DNA of 64,000 nt from assembly GCF_016462945.1 (NCBI RefSeq), contig NZ_JAEMSG010000001.1, positions 1 to 64,000 on the forward strand, in the 5' to 3' direction. The stretch's first letter is position 1. Each line of letters starts with the position of its first letter. The translations under genes were made by a program, and so were the position numbers. This DNA comes from Mycolicibacterium sp. Its GTDB lineage: Bacteria; Actinomycetota; Actinomycetes; Mycobacteriales; Mycobacteriaceae. Shown here in pieces: positions 8,545 through 16,353 of the stretch. The notes under the pieces were generated by a model. That model ran no database searches, was not told where the DNA came from, and saw only the letters and a program-made list of their open reading frames with translations.

Positions 8545-9845
8545 AATCAACAACACCCCGGTGGAGGTTGCGGCCCCTGCTTGCAGTCCTCGCCGTCATG
8601 ACACTGCTGATCAGCGCATGTGCCGGCAGCGGTGGAACCCAGAAAACCGAAGCGACCGGAACTGGCGACGTTCCCAAGGACGTCTCTGGCACGGTCCGCA
8701 TCCTGCTGGAGAACGTGCCCGACTCTGACATCGTCAAGGCGATGGTCCCCGAGTTCACCAAGGATCACCCGAATGTCAAGGTCGACATCGAGATGCTGAC
8801 GTATGACCAGATGCGCGACAAATTGGTGTCATCGTTCCAATCGTCGACCCCCAACTACGACCTGATCGTCGTTGATAACCCATGGATGGTGGACTTTGCG
8901 AAGGCTAAGTTTCTGCAGCCAATGGACGCCCGCATCGACAGCACACCCGGCTACGACGCGACAGACTTCTTCCCGTCCTTGACCGAGATCACCACAGTCG
9001 ACGGTGTGCGTTACGGCGTGCCGTTCTACAACTACGCCCTGGGATACCTCTACAACACCGACGATCTGGCGCAAGCCAAGCTTGAAGTGCCCAAGACCCT
9101 CGACGAATTAGTCAGTACCTCCAAGGCGCTGACGGTCGGCGACAGGGCAGGTATCGCCATGCAGCCGCAACGTGGGTACAAGATCTTCGAGGAATGGGGC
9201 AACTGGCTGTTCGCCGCCGGCGGCTCCATCTATGACGAGAGTGGAAAGCCCAGCCTCGACACTCCCGAGGCCAAGCGTGCGTTGGCCGCCTATATCGCCA
9301 CCTACAAAACCGCAGCGCCGCCCAACAGCCTCAACTGGGCCTTCGACGAGGCGTTCCGGTCAGTGTCCGGCGATCAGGCCGCGTCAATGATCAGTTACAA
9401 CTGGAACCTGCCGGCACTGAACAAACCGGGTTCCGGGCCGTCGGCGGGCAAGTTCAAGCTGGCTGAAATCCCCGGCGGTAAGCAGGTGCTGGGCTCGTGG
9501 AGTTGGTCTATCCCGACCAACTCCGGCGCATCGGATGCGGCCTGGGCCCTCGCGTCGTGGCTCACCTCGAAAACGCAGGACATCCAACGCACCGAGCAGG
9601 GCGGTGCGGCGATCCGGAAGAGCACGCTCAACGATCCTGCGGTCCGCAACGGCAAGTTCGGGGCGGATTACTACGCGACGATCGAGAAGATTCTGGCTAA
9701 TGCATCACCGTTGAGCCAGGGTCCAAGCGGCGAGGAGATGATCCAGGCCGTCGGGACCGAACTCAACGAGGCAGTCGCGGGCACCAAGAGCGTCGACGAC
9801 GCACTGGCCGCCGCCCAGGCGGCTGCCGTGAAGATCCAGGGCTGA
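8541..9845 (+). CDS. Extracellular sugar-binding lipoprotein of an ABC importer
   Basis: The 434-residue protein begins with a lipoprotein signal (LLAVLAVMTLLISAC), lipobox cysteine at residue 27, so it is anchored outside the membrane. The mature part follows family 1 solute-binding proteins: VRILLENVPDSDIVKAMVPEFTKDHPNVKVDIEMLTYDQMRDKL, then DLIVVDNPWMVDFA and YGVPFYNYALGYLYN. It would deliver a carbohydrate to the two permeases encoded next. An AAAGGAAAAG ribosome-binding site precedes the ATG, which overlaps the kinase stop. Confidence 0.9.
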   Translation: MKSTTPRWRLRPLLAVLAVMTLLISACAGSGGTQKTEATGTGDVPKDVSGTVRILLENVPDSDIVKAMVPEFTKDHPNVKVDIEMLTYDQMRDKLVSSFQSSTPNYDLIVVDNPWMVDFAKAKFLQPMDARIDSTPGYDATDFFPSLTEITTVDGVRYGVPFYNYALGYLYNTDDLAQAKLEVPKTLDELVSTSKALTVGDRAGIAMQPQRGYKIFEEWGNWLFAAGGSIYDESGKPSLDTPEAKRALAAYIATYKTAAPPNSLNWAFDEAFRSVSGDQAASMISYNWNLPALNKPGSGPSAGKFKLAEIPGGKQVLGSWSWSIPTNSGASDAAWALASWLTSKTQDIQRTEQGGAAIRKSTLNDPAVRNGKFGADYYATIEKILANASPLSQGPSGEEMIQAVGTELNEAVAGTKSVDDALAAAQAAAVKIQG

Positions 9846-9900
9846 GTTCGTCGAATGTGCTGGCGGGAACCGGCCACACGAGCAGGAGGGTTGGGCGCGG

Positions 9901-10752
9901 ATGAGTTTCAGGTATCGAATGGTCGCGCCGTTGATCGCCCTCTTCCTCGGCGTGGTCGGTTTCCCGCTGGCCTACGCCTTGTACCTGAGCATCACCGATT
10001 ACAAGCTGACTAGCAGCGGCACACCGCGGCTGGTGGGCATTGACAACTACGTCTCAACGTTTCAGGACGGGGCGTTCTGGCGGGCCTCCGGCGCGACCGC
10101 GACGTTCGTATTCGTCGCGGTCAGTCTGGAACTGATCCTCGGACTGGCCATCGCGCTGGCACTACAGAAGCAGCGCTGGGCGCGGGATCTGACCCGATCG
10201 ATGTTGCTGGCGCCGATGTTCATTACACCGATTGCCGTCGGTCTGATCTTCCGTTTCCTGCTCAACGATCAGATCGGCGCCATACCGCATCTGCTGCGCG
10301 CGATCGGGGTCGACTACGACTTCTTCGGACCCGGCCGTGCGTTGTTCACGTTGGCTCTGATTGACGTCTGGCAGTGGACGCCATTCATGGTGCTGCTGCT
10401 GCTCGCAGGACTGGAGTCCATCCCCCGGGAACCGTTGGAAGCGGCTAGGGTCGATGGCGCTCGAGGGTGGTATGTGCTGCGGCGAGTCACCTTGCCACTG
10501 CTGGCGCCAGTACTCGTCGTGGCGATCCTGCTGCGCTGTCTGGATGCCATGAAGGTGTTCGAGTACGTGTTCGCGACCACTCGCGGCGGGCCGGGCACCC
10601 AAACCCAGACCCTGCAGTACTTCGTCTACCAGACCGGAATTCAGTTCTTCCGACTCGGATCGGCATCGTCGATGGCATTCGTTGTGCTGCTCGTCGTGCT
10701 GACGGTGATCGTGGTGGCATTTCGTCGGGTGGAGAAGGCCAAGCAGCCATGA
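9901..10752 (+). CDS. Sugar ABC transporter permease (MalF/UgpA type)
   Basis: 283 residues with six membrane helices and the EAA loop of importer permeases (EPLEAARVDGARGWYVLRRVTLPLLAP), the coupling helix that contacts the ATPase. It starts MSFRYRMVAPLIALFLGVVGFPLAYALYLS, the usual first helix of MalF/UgpA-like subunits. An AGGAGGGTTGG sequence precedes the start. The stop overlaps the next permease by four bases (ATGA), so the two are likely made in equal amounts and pair in the membrane. Confidence 0.9.
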   Translation: MSFRYRMVAPLIALFLGVVGFPLAYALYLSITDYKLTSSGTPRLVGIDNYVSTFQDGAFWRASGATATFVFVAVSLELILGLAIALALQKQRWARDLTRSMLLAPMFITPIAVGLIFRFLLNDQIGAIPHLLRAIGVDYDFFGPGRALFTLALIDVWQWTPFMVLLLLAGLESIPREPLEAARVDGARGWYVLRRVTLPLLAPVLVVAILLRCLDAMKVFEYVFATTRGGPGTQTQTLQYFVYQTGIQFFRLGSASSMAFVVLLVVLTVIVVAFRRVEKAKQP

Positions 10753-11564
10753 AGAACTCCGTTGCGCTGACGTGTTGTCGGGTGGCCCTGCTGTGGGCGG
10801 CCGGCATCTGCGTCCTCTTCCCTGTCCTGTGGATGGCCCTGGCCAGTGTGAAGAATCCCGGGCAGCTCAACGATCCATTCGTGCTGACATTCACTCCCAC
10901 GTTGGATGCCTGGCGCACTGTGCTGTCGTCGGGCATCCTGGCCGCCGCCGCCCGCAGCGCCATTGTGGCGTTGACCACCGTCGGTATCAGCGTGGTGGCC
11001 GGAAGCATGGGTGCCTACGCGATCGCCCGTTTCCGGGCCGGCGGCACAGCCACCCGGTTCGGCATGCTCGCCGCGCAGGTACTACCGCCGGCCGTCCTAG
11101 TTTTTCCCCTTCTCACGATGGCATACGCCCTTCGGCTCAATGACACCCTGGTTCCGGTGATCTCCGCGCACCTGAGTTTCGTGCTGCCTGTCGTGACCTG
11201 GTTCCTCATCGGATTCTTCGAGGCGGTTCCCCGTTCCCTCGAGGAGCAGGCCCAGGTGGACGGCTTCACGCGATTCCAGGCGTTTCGGCTGGTAGTTCTC
11301 CCCCAGGTGCTGCCCGGTGTCGGCGCAGCTGCCATCTTCGGCTTCACACTGTCCTGGAACGACCTGTTCTACGGTCTGATCCTGGCCCCCGGCAAGGCCG
11401 CTATTCTCCCGGTGGCGATTGCTGGTTTCAACACCTTCCGGGGCGTACAGATCGGGTCGATGAGCGCGGCGATACTGATCGCTGTCGTGCCAGTGGTTGT
11501 CTCCAGCTTCTTCATTCAACGCAGACTGGTGCAGGGCATCAGCGGCGGCGCGGTCAAGTTCTAG
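10749..11564 (+). CDS. Sugar ABC transporter permease (MalG/UgpE type)
   Basis: 271 residues with the MalG-type profile: N-terminal helix followed by LFPVLWMALASVKNPGQL and the EAA loop EAVPRSLEEQAQVDGFTRFQAFRLVVLPQVLPG. The track ORF is longer, but the ATG at 10749 overlaps the stop of the previous permease and yields the expected N-terminus. It forms the transmembrane channel with that permease; GLILAPGKAAILPVAIAGF near the end is typical of the family. Confidence 0.9.
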   Translation: MKNSVALTCCRVALLWAAGICVLFPVLWMALASVKNPGQLNDPFVLTFTPTLDAWRTVLSSGILAAAARSAIVALTTVGISVVAGSMGAYAIARFRAGGTATRFGMLAAQVLPPAVLVFPLLTMAYALRLNDTLVPVISAHLSFVLPVVTWFLIGFFEAVPRSLEEQAQVDGFTRFQAFRLVVLPQVLPGVGAAAIFGFTLSWNDLFYGLILAPGKAAILPVAIAGFNTFRGVQIGSMSAAILIAVVPVVVSSFFIQRRLVQGISGGAVKF

Positions 11565-11585
11565 AGGAAGGTGATCCGAAAGCAC

Positions 11586-12674
11586 ATGGCGGCCGTTCGA
11601 TTCATCGGTGTGAACAAGTCGTATGGCTCGACACCTGTGGTTAGCGACCTTGATCTTGAGCTTCCCGACGGGTCGTTCACCGTCTTGGTCGGCCCGTCCG
11701 GCTGCGGTAAGTCGACGTCATTGCGGATGCTCGCGGGCCTGGAGTCGGTCACATCGGGAATCATCACGATCGGCGACCGCGACGTAACCCACCTGCAGCC
11801 GCGCGACCGAGACGTGGCCATGGTGTTTCAAAACTACGCTCTGTATCCACATCTCACGGTCCGGGAGAATATCGCCTTTCCGTTGCGCGCCACCGGGGAG
11901 CCTCGTGACAAAGCTCTCAAGCGAGTCGGCGAAGTGGCCGAATCCCTCGGCTTGGCAGGACTGTTGGGCCGCAAGCCCAAGGACCTCAGTGGTGGTCAGC
12001 AGCAGCGAGTCGCGATCGGCCGGGCGATTATCCGGCAGCCGTCGGTCTTCCTTTTCGACGAACCGCTAAGCAATCTCGACGCCAAGCTACGCGTCGAGAC
12101 TCGCACCGAACTACTGCAGATTCAACGTCGGCTCGGCATCACCTGCCTGTATGTGACCCACGACCAAGAGGAAGCGATGACACTGTCGGACCGCATGGTG
12201 GTGATGCGCGATGGGCGCACCACACAGGTGGGGACTCCACTTGAGGTCTATGGCAAACCGAACGATACGTTCGTCGCAACGTTCGTCGGAAGCCCCAAGA
12301 TGAACCTCGTCGATGGACAACTCACCCCCGGAACCATCACCCTGGAAACTGGGTTCGCACTGGCCGTCCAGGAGCGCCAAGCCGGCGGTCTGGTGACCGC
12401 CGGAATCCGCCCCGAGGATCTGATTCTCAATCCGGCCGAAGATGCCGAATCCCGGGTGAAGCTGGTTGAACTGCTCGGACCACGCGCGATTGTCACCATA
12501 GATGTCCGAGGTGTCGCACTCACGAGTGTCGTTGATGCTTCAAGACTCTCCGGAATCAGCGAAGGCACCACCGTCGAGCTATCGGTGCGCCCGGACACAC
12601 TCCATGTCTTCGACACACACACCGGCGAACGTGTCGCTGAAGCCATTCACGACACAGGAGAGCGAGCGTATTGA
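11586..12674 (+). CDS. Sugar ABC transporter ATPase (UgpC/MsmK/MalK type)
   Basis: Walker A GPSGCGKST, Q-loop VFQNYALYPHLTV, signature LSGGQQQRVAIGRAI, Walker B VFLFDEPLSNLDAKLR and the switch histidine (YVTHDQEEAMTL) are all intact, followed by a C-terminal TOBE-like regulatory domain (about residues 240-360). This is the MalK/UgpC subgroup that energises sugar import. The ATG at 11586 is preferred: the GAGGAAGGTGATCC upstream serves as its ribosome-binding site, whereas the track start at 11571 would lie inside it. Its TGA shares a base with the ATG of the dehydrogenase (TGATG). Confidence 0.9.
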   Translation: MAAVRFIGVNKSYGSTPVVSDLDLELPDGSFTVLVGPSGCGKSTSLRMLAGLESVTSGIITIGDRDVTHLQPRDRDVAMVFQNYALYPHLTVRENIAFPLRATGEPRDKALKRVGEVAESLGLAGLLGRKPKDLSGGQQQRVAIGRAIIRQPSVFLFDEPLSNLDAKLRVETRTELLQIQRRLGITCLYVTHDQEEAMTLSDRMVVMRDGRTTQVGTPLEVYGKPNDTFVATFVGSPKMNLVDGQLTPGTITLETGFALAVQERQAGGLVTAGIRPEDLILNPAEDAESRVKLVELLGPRAIVTIDVRGVALTSVVDASRLSGISEGTTVELSVRPDTLHVFDTHTGERVAEAIHDTGERAY

Positions 12675-13447
12675 TGACCAAGACCGTCGTCGTCACCGGA
12701 GCAGGATCCGGTATCGGACGCGCAATTACGTCGATCCTGGCCGAGCGGGCCTGGCGGGTAATCGTCACTGACATCGATGCCGACGCTGCACGCGAAGTGG
12801 CGGCCGGGCTACCCACCGACGGTCCTGTGCGACACGAATCGATTGTGCTCAACGTCAGCTCACCTGCAGATGCGGCCATGGTCGCCGACGACGTCACCCA
12901 ACGTTTCGGCCTGGACGCCTGGGTGAGTAATGCTGGAGTTTCGTTCATGCATCGATTCCTCGACGTCCCGATCGAGCGATACAACCAGACGATGGATGTC
13001 AATCTCAAAGGCGTCTTCGTGTGTGGGCAGGCAGCCGCCCGCGCGATGGTGCGCAGCGGAAGCGAAGGTGCCATTGTCAACACTGCCTCGATGGCCGGCA
13101 AGCAGGGTCGCGTGCCGTTTCTGTCCGACTACGTGGCTTCGAAATTCGGTGTGGTTGGCTTAACTCAGTCAATGGCCTACGAGCTCGCTGAGCACGGGAT
13201 CACGGTCAACTGTGTGTGTCCCGGCTATGTCGAAACCCCAATGCAATCAAGAGAACTCGAGTGGGAGGCCCAGCTGCGCGGGATCGGCCCCGCTGATGTC
13301 CGGCAGATGATGATCACTGACACCCCACTGCGACGGCTCGAACAGCCCGAGGACGTAGCCAGAGCGGTGGCCTTCCTGCTCTCCGTTGACGCCAGGTTCA
13401 TCACCGGCGAGGCTCTTGCAGTCAACGGTGGCGCGTACATGGACTAG
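12674..13447 (+). CDS. Short-chain dehydrogenase/reductase in the sugar operon
   Basis: A classical SDR of about 257 residues: cofactor loop TGAGSGIGRA, NAG motif (VSNAGVS), catalytic Ser (NTASMAGKQG) and YxxxK (DYVASKFG), and the C-terminal ITGEALAVNGG. An acidic residue after the second strand (VTDIDAD) suggests NAD preference. Placed between transporter and BtpA genes, it probably oxidises the imported sugar or polyol. Start overlaps the ATPase stop. Confidence 0.9.
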   Translation: MTKTVVVTGAGSGIGRAITSILAERAWRVIVTDIDADAAREVAAGLPTDGPVRHESIVLNVSSPADAAMVADDVTQRFGLDAWVSNAGVSFMHRFLDVPIERYNQTMDVNLKGVFVCGQAAARAMVRSGSEGAIVNTASMAGKQGRVPFLSDYVASKFGVVGLTQSMAYELAEHGITVNCVCPGYVETPMQSRELEWEAQLRGIGPADVRQMMITDTPLRRLEQPEDVARAVAFLLSVDARFITGEALAVNGGAYMD

Positions 13448-13489
13448 TCCTGGCCTGATGACGAATCCGCAAACCGAGAAAGGAACCAC

Positions 13490-14311
13490 GTGACTACGAC
13501 TTGGCTCGACGAGGTCTTCAATGTCCGCAAGCCCGTCATTGCCATGCTTCACCTCGCTGCCCTACCCGGAGACCCTGAGTACGACACAGCCGGGGGCATC
13601 ACCGCGGTCGTGAACCGTGCACGAGAGGAACTCGACGCCCTGCAGTCCGGAGGCGTCGACGGAATTCTTATCTCCAACGAATTTAGTCTGCCGTACCTCA
13701 CAAAGACAGAACCCATCACCGCGATCACGATGGCCAGGATCATTGGTGAACTGCTTCCCGATATCATGGTGCCATTCGGAGTCAATGTGCTCTGGGATGG
13801 ACGCGCATCGATCGACCTGGCTGTCGCCACCGGAGCGAAATTCGTCCGCGAGATCTTTACCGGGGTTTACGCAAGCGACTTCGGATTATGGGATACCAAT
13901 GTTGGCGAAGTTGCGCGCCACCGCTCACGGGTAGGAGGCGCGGGGGTGAAACTGCTGTTCAACATCGTCCCGGAGTCGGCAGGCTACCTCGCAGCGCGTG
14001 ATCTGGCGTCCATCACCCAGACGACTGTGTTCGCGACGCGGCCCGATGCGATCTGCGTATCCGGAGCGACCGCAGGCTCACCAACGGATCCCGAGGCACT
14101 GCGGGTGGTGAAGTCGGCCGCAGGCGCGGTGCCGGTCTTCGTCAACACAGGTGTCCGTGCCGAGAACGTGGCCGCTCAACTCAGCATCGCAGACGGCGCA
14201 ATCGTCGGCACGTACTTCAAACAGGGCGGAATCTTCGAGAACCGAGCTCAGCGTTCGCGGGTCGAGGAACTGATGTCGCACGCCCGCAAGTTCCGCAAGG
14301 AGCTGGGCTGA
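13490..14311 (+). CDS. BtpA/SgcQ family protein
   Basis: 273 residues matching the BtpA/SgcQ family, a TIM-barrel group: KPVIAMLHLAALPGDPEY, GGVDGILISNEFSLPY, FGVNVLWDGRASIDLA, TGAKFVREIFTGVYASDFG, DAICVSGATAGSPTD and DGAIVGTYFKQGG. BtpA was named for effects on photosystem I stability, but SgcQ homologues sit in sugar operons, as here, and probably act on a sugar-derived intermediate. It follows the dehydrogenase by 42 bp with an AGAAAGGAACC ribosome-binding site and closes the operon. Confidence 0.87.
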   Translation: MTTTWLDEVFNVRKPVIAMLHLAALPGDPEYDTAGGITAVVNRAREELDALQSGGVDGILISNEFSLPYLTKTEPITAITMARIIGELLPDIMVPFGVNVLWDGRASIDLAVATGAKFVREIFTGVYASDFGLWDTNVGEVARHRSRVGGAGVKLLFNIVPESAGYLAARDLASITQTTVFATRPDAICVSGATAGSPTDPEALRVVKSAAGAVPVFVNTGVRAENVAAQLSIADGAIVGTYFKQGGIFENRAQRSRVEELMSHARKFRKELG

Positions 14312-14445
14312 TCTACGAACTGACGTGGGGCCGTTCAGAGTCGGCTGATACTTGAGGTTTCCACGTCGGTTGACTGAAACGCAACGACGAAGCCATTGCC
14401 GGGTACGCACACTAGGTACGACCCTATGAATCGCCTGCAGCGACG

Positions 14446-14812
14446 CTAGCGGAATGATTCTCCGACGAGACCGGTGATCGCCGCCGCACTCCGAAAATCG
14501 ACCGCATCATCGATCTTGAGCGCCTGCACTCCGTTCACCAGTCGCTCCAGCTTGGCGTACCTGTCGTCGTCGACTGCGCCGGCCAGGATCTCCATGGCCA
14601 CGGGTTCGCACATGACAATCCGATCGGTATCGGAGGACAACAGCCGGCGGACCTCAACCGCGGCGGGTGACCCGGTCGCGCGGAAATACTCGATCCTGGC
14701 CGACGTATCGATCAGAATCATCAGAACTCGTCGGGCCGCTCTCGCCGGATGCCGCCGAGCCAGGTCGACGGCCTGTCTCTTGGTGCTGACCCCGTAACGC
14801 CGCATCACCTCG
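14446..14812 (-). pseudogene. Decayed vapBC copy: antitoxin with 77-bp deletion fused to a truncated toxin
   Basis: Bases 14705-14759 and 14757-14812 are identical to 1-55 and 130-185 of the vapB locus; the 77 bp between two GAG triplets (53-55 and 130-132) is missing. The deletion shifts VapB into the VapC frame, giving a fused ORF ([17 protein letters not shown] joined to [18 protein letters not shown]). The VapC part (14446-14721) stops after 91 codons, well short of the usual 130 or so, and lacks the C-terminal half with the last acidic residues of the PIN active site. The vapB N-terminus and promoter are also gone. It cannot make a normal toxin-antitoxin pair. Confidence 0.85.
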
Positions 14813-14839
14813 TACACCGCATGGGGCACAGGGCGATAA
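14807..14839 (+). pseudogene. Remnant: last ten codons of a photolyase-like gene
   Basis: Bases 14807-14824 are identical to 18925-18942, the end of the photolyase-like gene. Read in the same frame they give TSYTAWGTGR and a stop, against TSYTAWSRGR and a stop at 18957. The first six bases (ACCTCG) are also part of vapB, so the two genes were joined at a six-base microhomology. It implies a second, lost copy of the photolyase-like gene. Confidence 0.65.
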
Positions 14840-14860
14840 AAAGTCGTCCGGCGATCTATC

Positions 14861-14893
14861 TGTGGGGCCTGCGGGGCTCGAACCCGCGACCAA
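14861..14893 (-). repeat. tRNA 3'-end fragment, candidate attachment-site repeat
   Basis: These 33 bases match 30146-30178, the 3' end of the tRNA(CAT) gene, at 31 of 33 positions, with 23 in a row identical (14871-14893, T-arm and variable-loop side). Upstream of it no D-arm, anticodon stem or 5' acceptor strand can be folded, so this is not a working tRNA. Position and orientation are those expected for the distal att site of an element integrated in the tRNA 3' end. Confidence 0.6.
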
Positions 14894-14929
14894 AGGAATC
14901 GAAACTTTCCCCGAGGAACCGGCGATGGA

Positions 14930-15325
14930 ATGTACTACCTCCCCCCGGACGAGCTGGGCGAGACTAACCGCGTGCACCTGGTGACGGCGGTTCAGGCGAT
15001 GGCGATGTTCATCGCGATGCTGGCCGTGTCAGTGGTCGGTGCGCTGGGGGCACGGCTCTTGCCGGACACCGCAATCGCCTACTTCGGGCTGGTGCCTCTC
15101 CTGCTGGGCATACGGGCAGCCTGGGTGGCCTGGCGGCGCCGCAGGGACGACCAGGACGACCAGGAAGTGGGCGGTCGCGCCGGTCTTGGGACAGCAACGG
15201 TGGCCGCCGTGACGTTCGCCAACGGGGGCGACAACATCGGTGTCTACGTTCCCGTTTTCGCCGTCGCCGGCCCTTCGGGCATGCCTGCCTATGTGATCGC
15301 TTTTCTCCTCGGGGTCGGCTTGGCC
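14930..15325 (+). pseudogene. cadD-type transporter fragment, copy 1
   Basis: The reading frame gives AVSVVGALGARLLPDTAIAYFGLVPLLLGIRAAWVAWRRRRDD, then TFANGGDNIGVYVPVFA and a helix FLLGVGLAV, the middle of a CadD-type cadmium-resistance transporter. About 60 N-terminal residues and the C-terminal helices are absent. At about 15325 the frame runs into antisense sequence of another broken gene, so the track ORF to 15805 is an artefact. A second fragment of the same family is at 20147. Confidence 0.7.
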
Positions 15326-15332
15326 GTGCGGG

Positions 15333-15560
15333 TCGGGGGCGGGTGCCCGCACGGCTTTGAGTGCGTGGTCGATCTTGCCGTCGATGAATCCCCACCCGGT
15401 CGGGTCCATGGGCTGCGCCCTGTCCCGGGCGTCATCCCACGCCGATTTGAGGTCGGTGATGCAGGCGACCGCACCGGCTTGGTCGCCGGCCTGCACTGTG
15501 GTGAAGGTGTCGGTCACGATGGTGCGGAACGCGGTCACGTCGGCTGGCGGAACTTCGCGC
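15333..15560 (-). pseudogene. Fragment of an uncharacterised mycobacterial protein
   Basis: The minus strand encodes DVTAFRTIVTDTFTTVQAGDQAGAVACITDLKSAWDD and DPTGWGFIDGKIDHALKAVRAP, a helical pattern I recognise from small mycobacterial proteins of unknown function. Both ends are cut: the start is joined to cutinase sequence and the end to the antisense of the cadD fragment. No function is assigned. Confidence 0.5.
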
Positions 15561-15589
15561 TCGCCGCTTGGCCGGACGGCGTTGCGGTG

Positions 15590-15705
15590 ACCACCGGACG
15601 GGCTTCCGAAAAATGCGACGGCGGCGATGTGATCGCGCGCGAAGATCACCTCGACGTTCGGGCACGGGTCAGCGGTGGCGGTGGGAACGCCGATGGGTCC
15701 ACTCA
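15590..15705 (-). pseudogene. Cutinase gene remnant with internal deletion
   Basis: The minus strand reads TADPCPNVEVIFAR, the N-terminal strand of mature actinobacterial cutinases, directly followed by DHIAAVAFFGSPSG, a segment that normally lies about 100 residues further on, just after the catalytic serine region. The GxSxG nucleophile stretch between them is missing, as are the signal peptide and the C-terminus. A broken esterase gene. Confidence 0.55.
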
Positions 15706-15801
15706 GCTAAGCCACGGCCGTCACGACCGTGGCATAGCTGATGCGACGGGATGCCCGGGAGGCTCATGTGGCTGTGCCCTCCCGGGCCGTCCTGACCGCC
15801 G

Positions 15802-16089
15802 CTAGCGTGGGCCTACACCAATGGGGCCGACCGGTCCCGCAACGGGTCCGAGGCCACCAACCCCGACAGGTCCGACCGGTCCGAGGATCGGATCGGGCCC
15901 GACGCCGATGGGGCCGGCCGGGCCGAGGATCGGCATGCACGAATTCGTCACAGCGTCCCAGTACAGGGTGGCGGGATCGCACCAGTCAGCGTGGCTCACC
16001 GCGGGTGCTGCGAGTGCGGTCAGCGGGATGGCTGCCAACGCGAATGCGAACGCGCCGAGTGCACGGTTGAACTGTGACCGGGTCTTCAT
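15802..16089 (-). CDS. Small secreted protein with Gly-Pro-Val collagen-like tail
   Basis: From the ATG at 16089 the 95-residue product has a signal peptide (MKTRSQFNRALGAFAFALAAIPLTALAAPAVSHA), a short Cys-containing head (DWCDPATLYWDAVTNSCMP), and a tail of repeated GPxGPxGVG units (ILGPAGPIGVGPDPILGPVGPVGVGGLGPVAGPVGPIGVGPR). The two cysteines can form a disulfide outside the cell. The track start at 16200 adds a non-signal extension and is unlikely. A GAGATGAGATCC purine-rich stretch precedes the ATG. Function unknown; the tail suggests an extended surface-exposed segment. Confidence 0.7.
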   Translation of the reverse strand: MKTRSQFNRALGAFAFALAAIPLTALAAPAVSHADWCDPATLYWDAVTNSCMPILGPAGPIGVGPDPILGPVGPVGVGGLGPVAGPVGPIGVGPR

Positions 16090-16353
16090 GAGGATCTCAT
16101 CTCTGTGGTTGATGGCTGAACGCGGCGTTCTCCCCCGTTGGGGAGTCTCGCTATGAAGAAGTTCGTATTGCGGGCTGACTTCGTTACACACGTTAGCCAC
16201 TTATTTGTAGCGCCCAAAAATAATGCGCTCATGGCAGAACTTCTTAGCGACGCTTTAGCCCCGGGGGCCCTCAGCCTTAGTTTCCGTACCTACCGTCAGA
16301 ATCATGTTGCTCGATATCCGATGGCTCCAATACCTGCTGAAGCGGCCTGCCCG

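Noticed and set aside
14861-14935. Functional tRNA gene at the tRNA-like fragment
   Set aside because: No 5' acceptor strand, D-arm or anticodon stem can be folded; only the T-arm and 3' acceptor strand exist.
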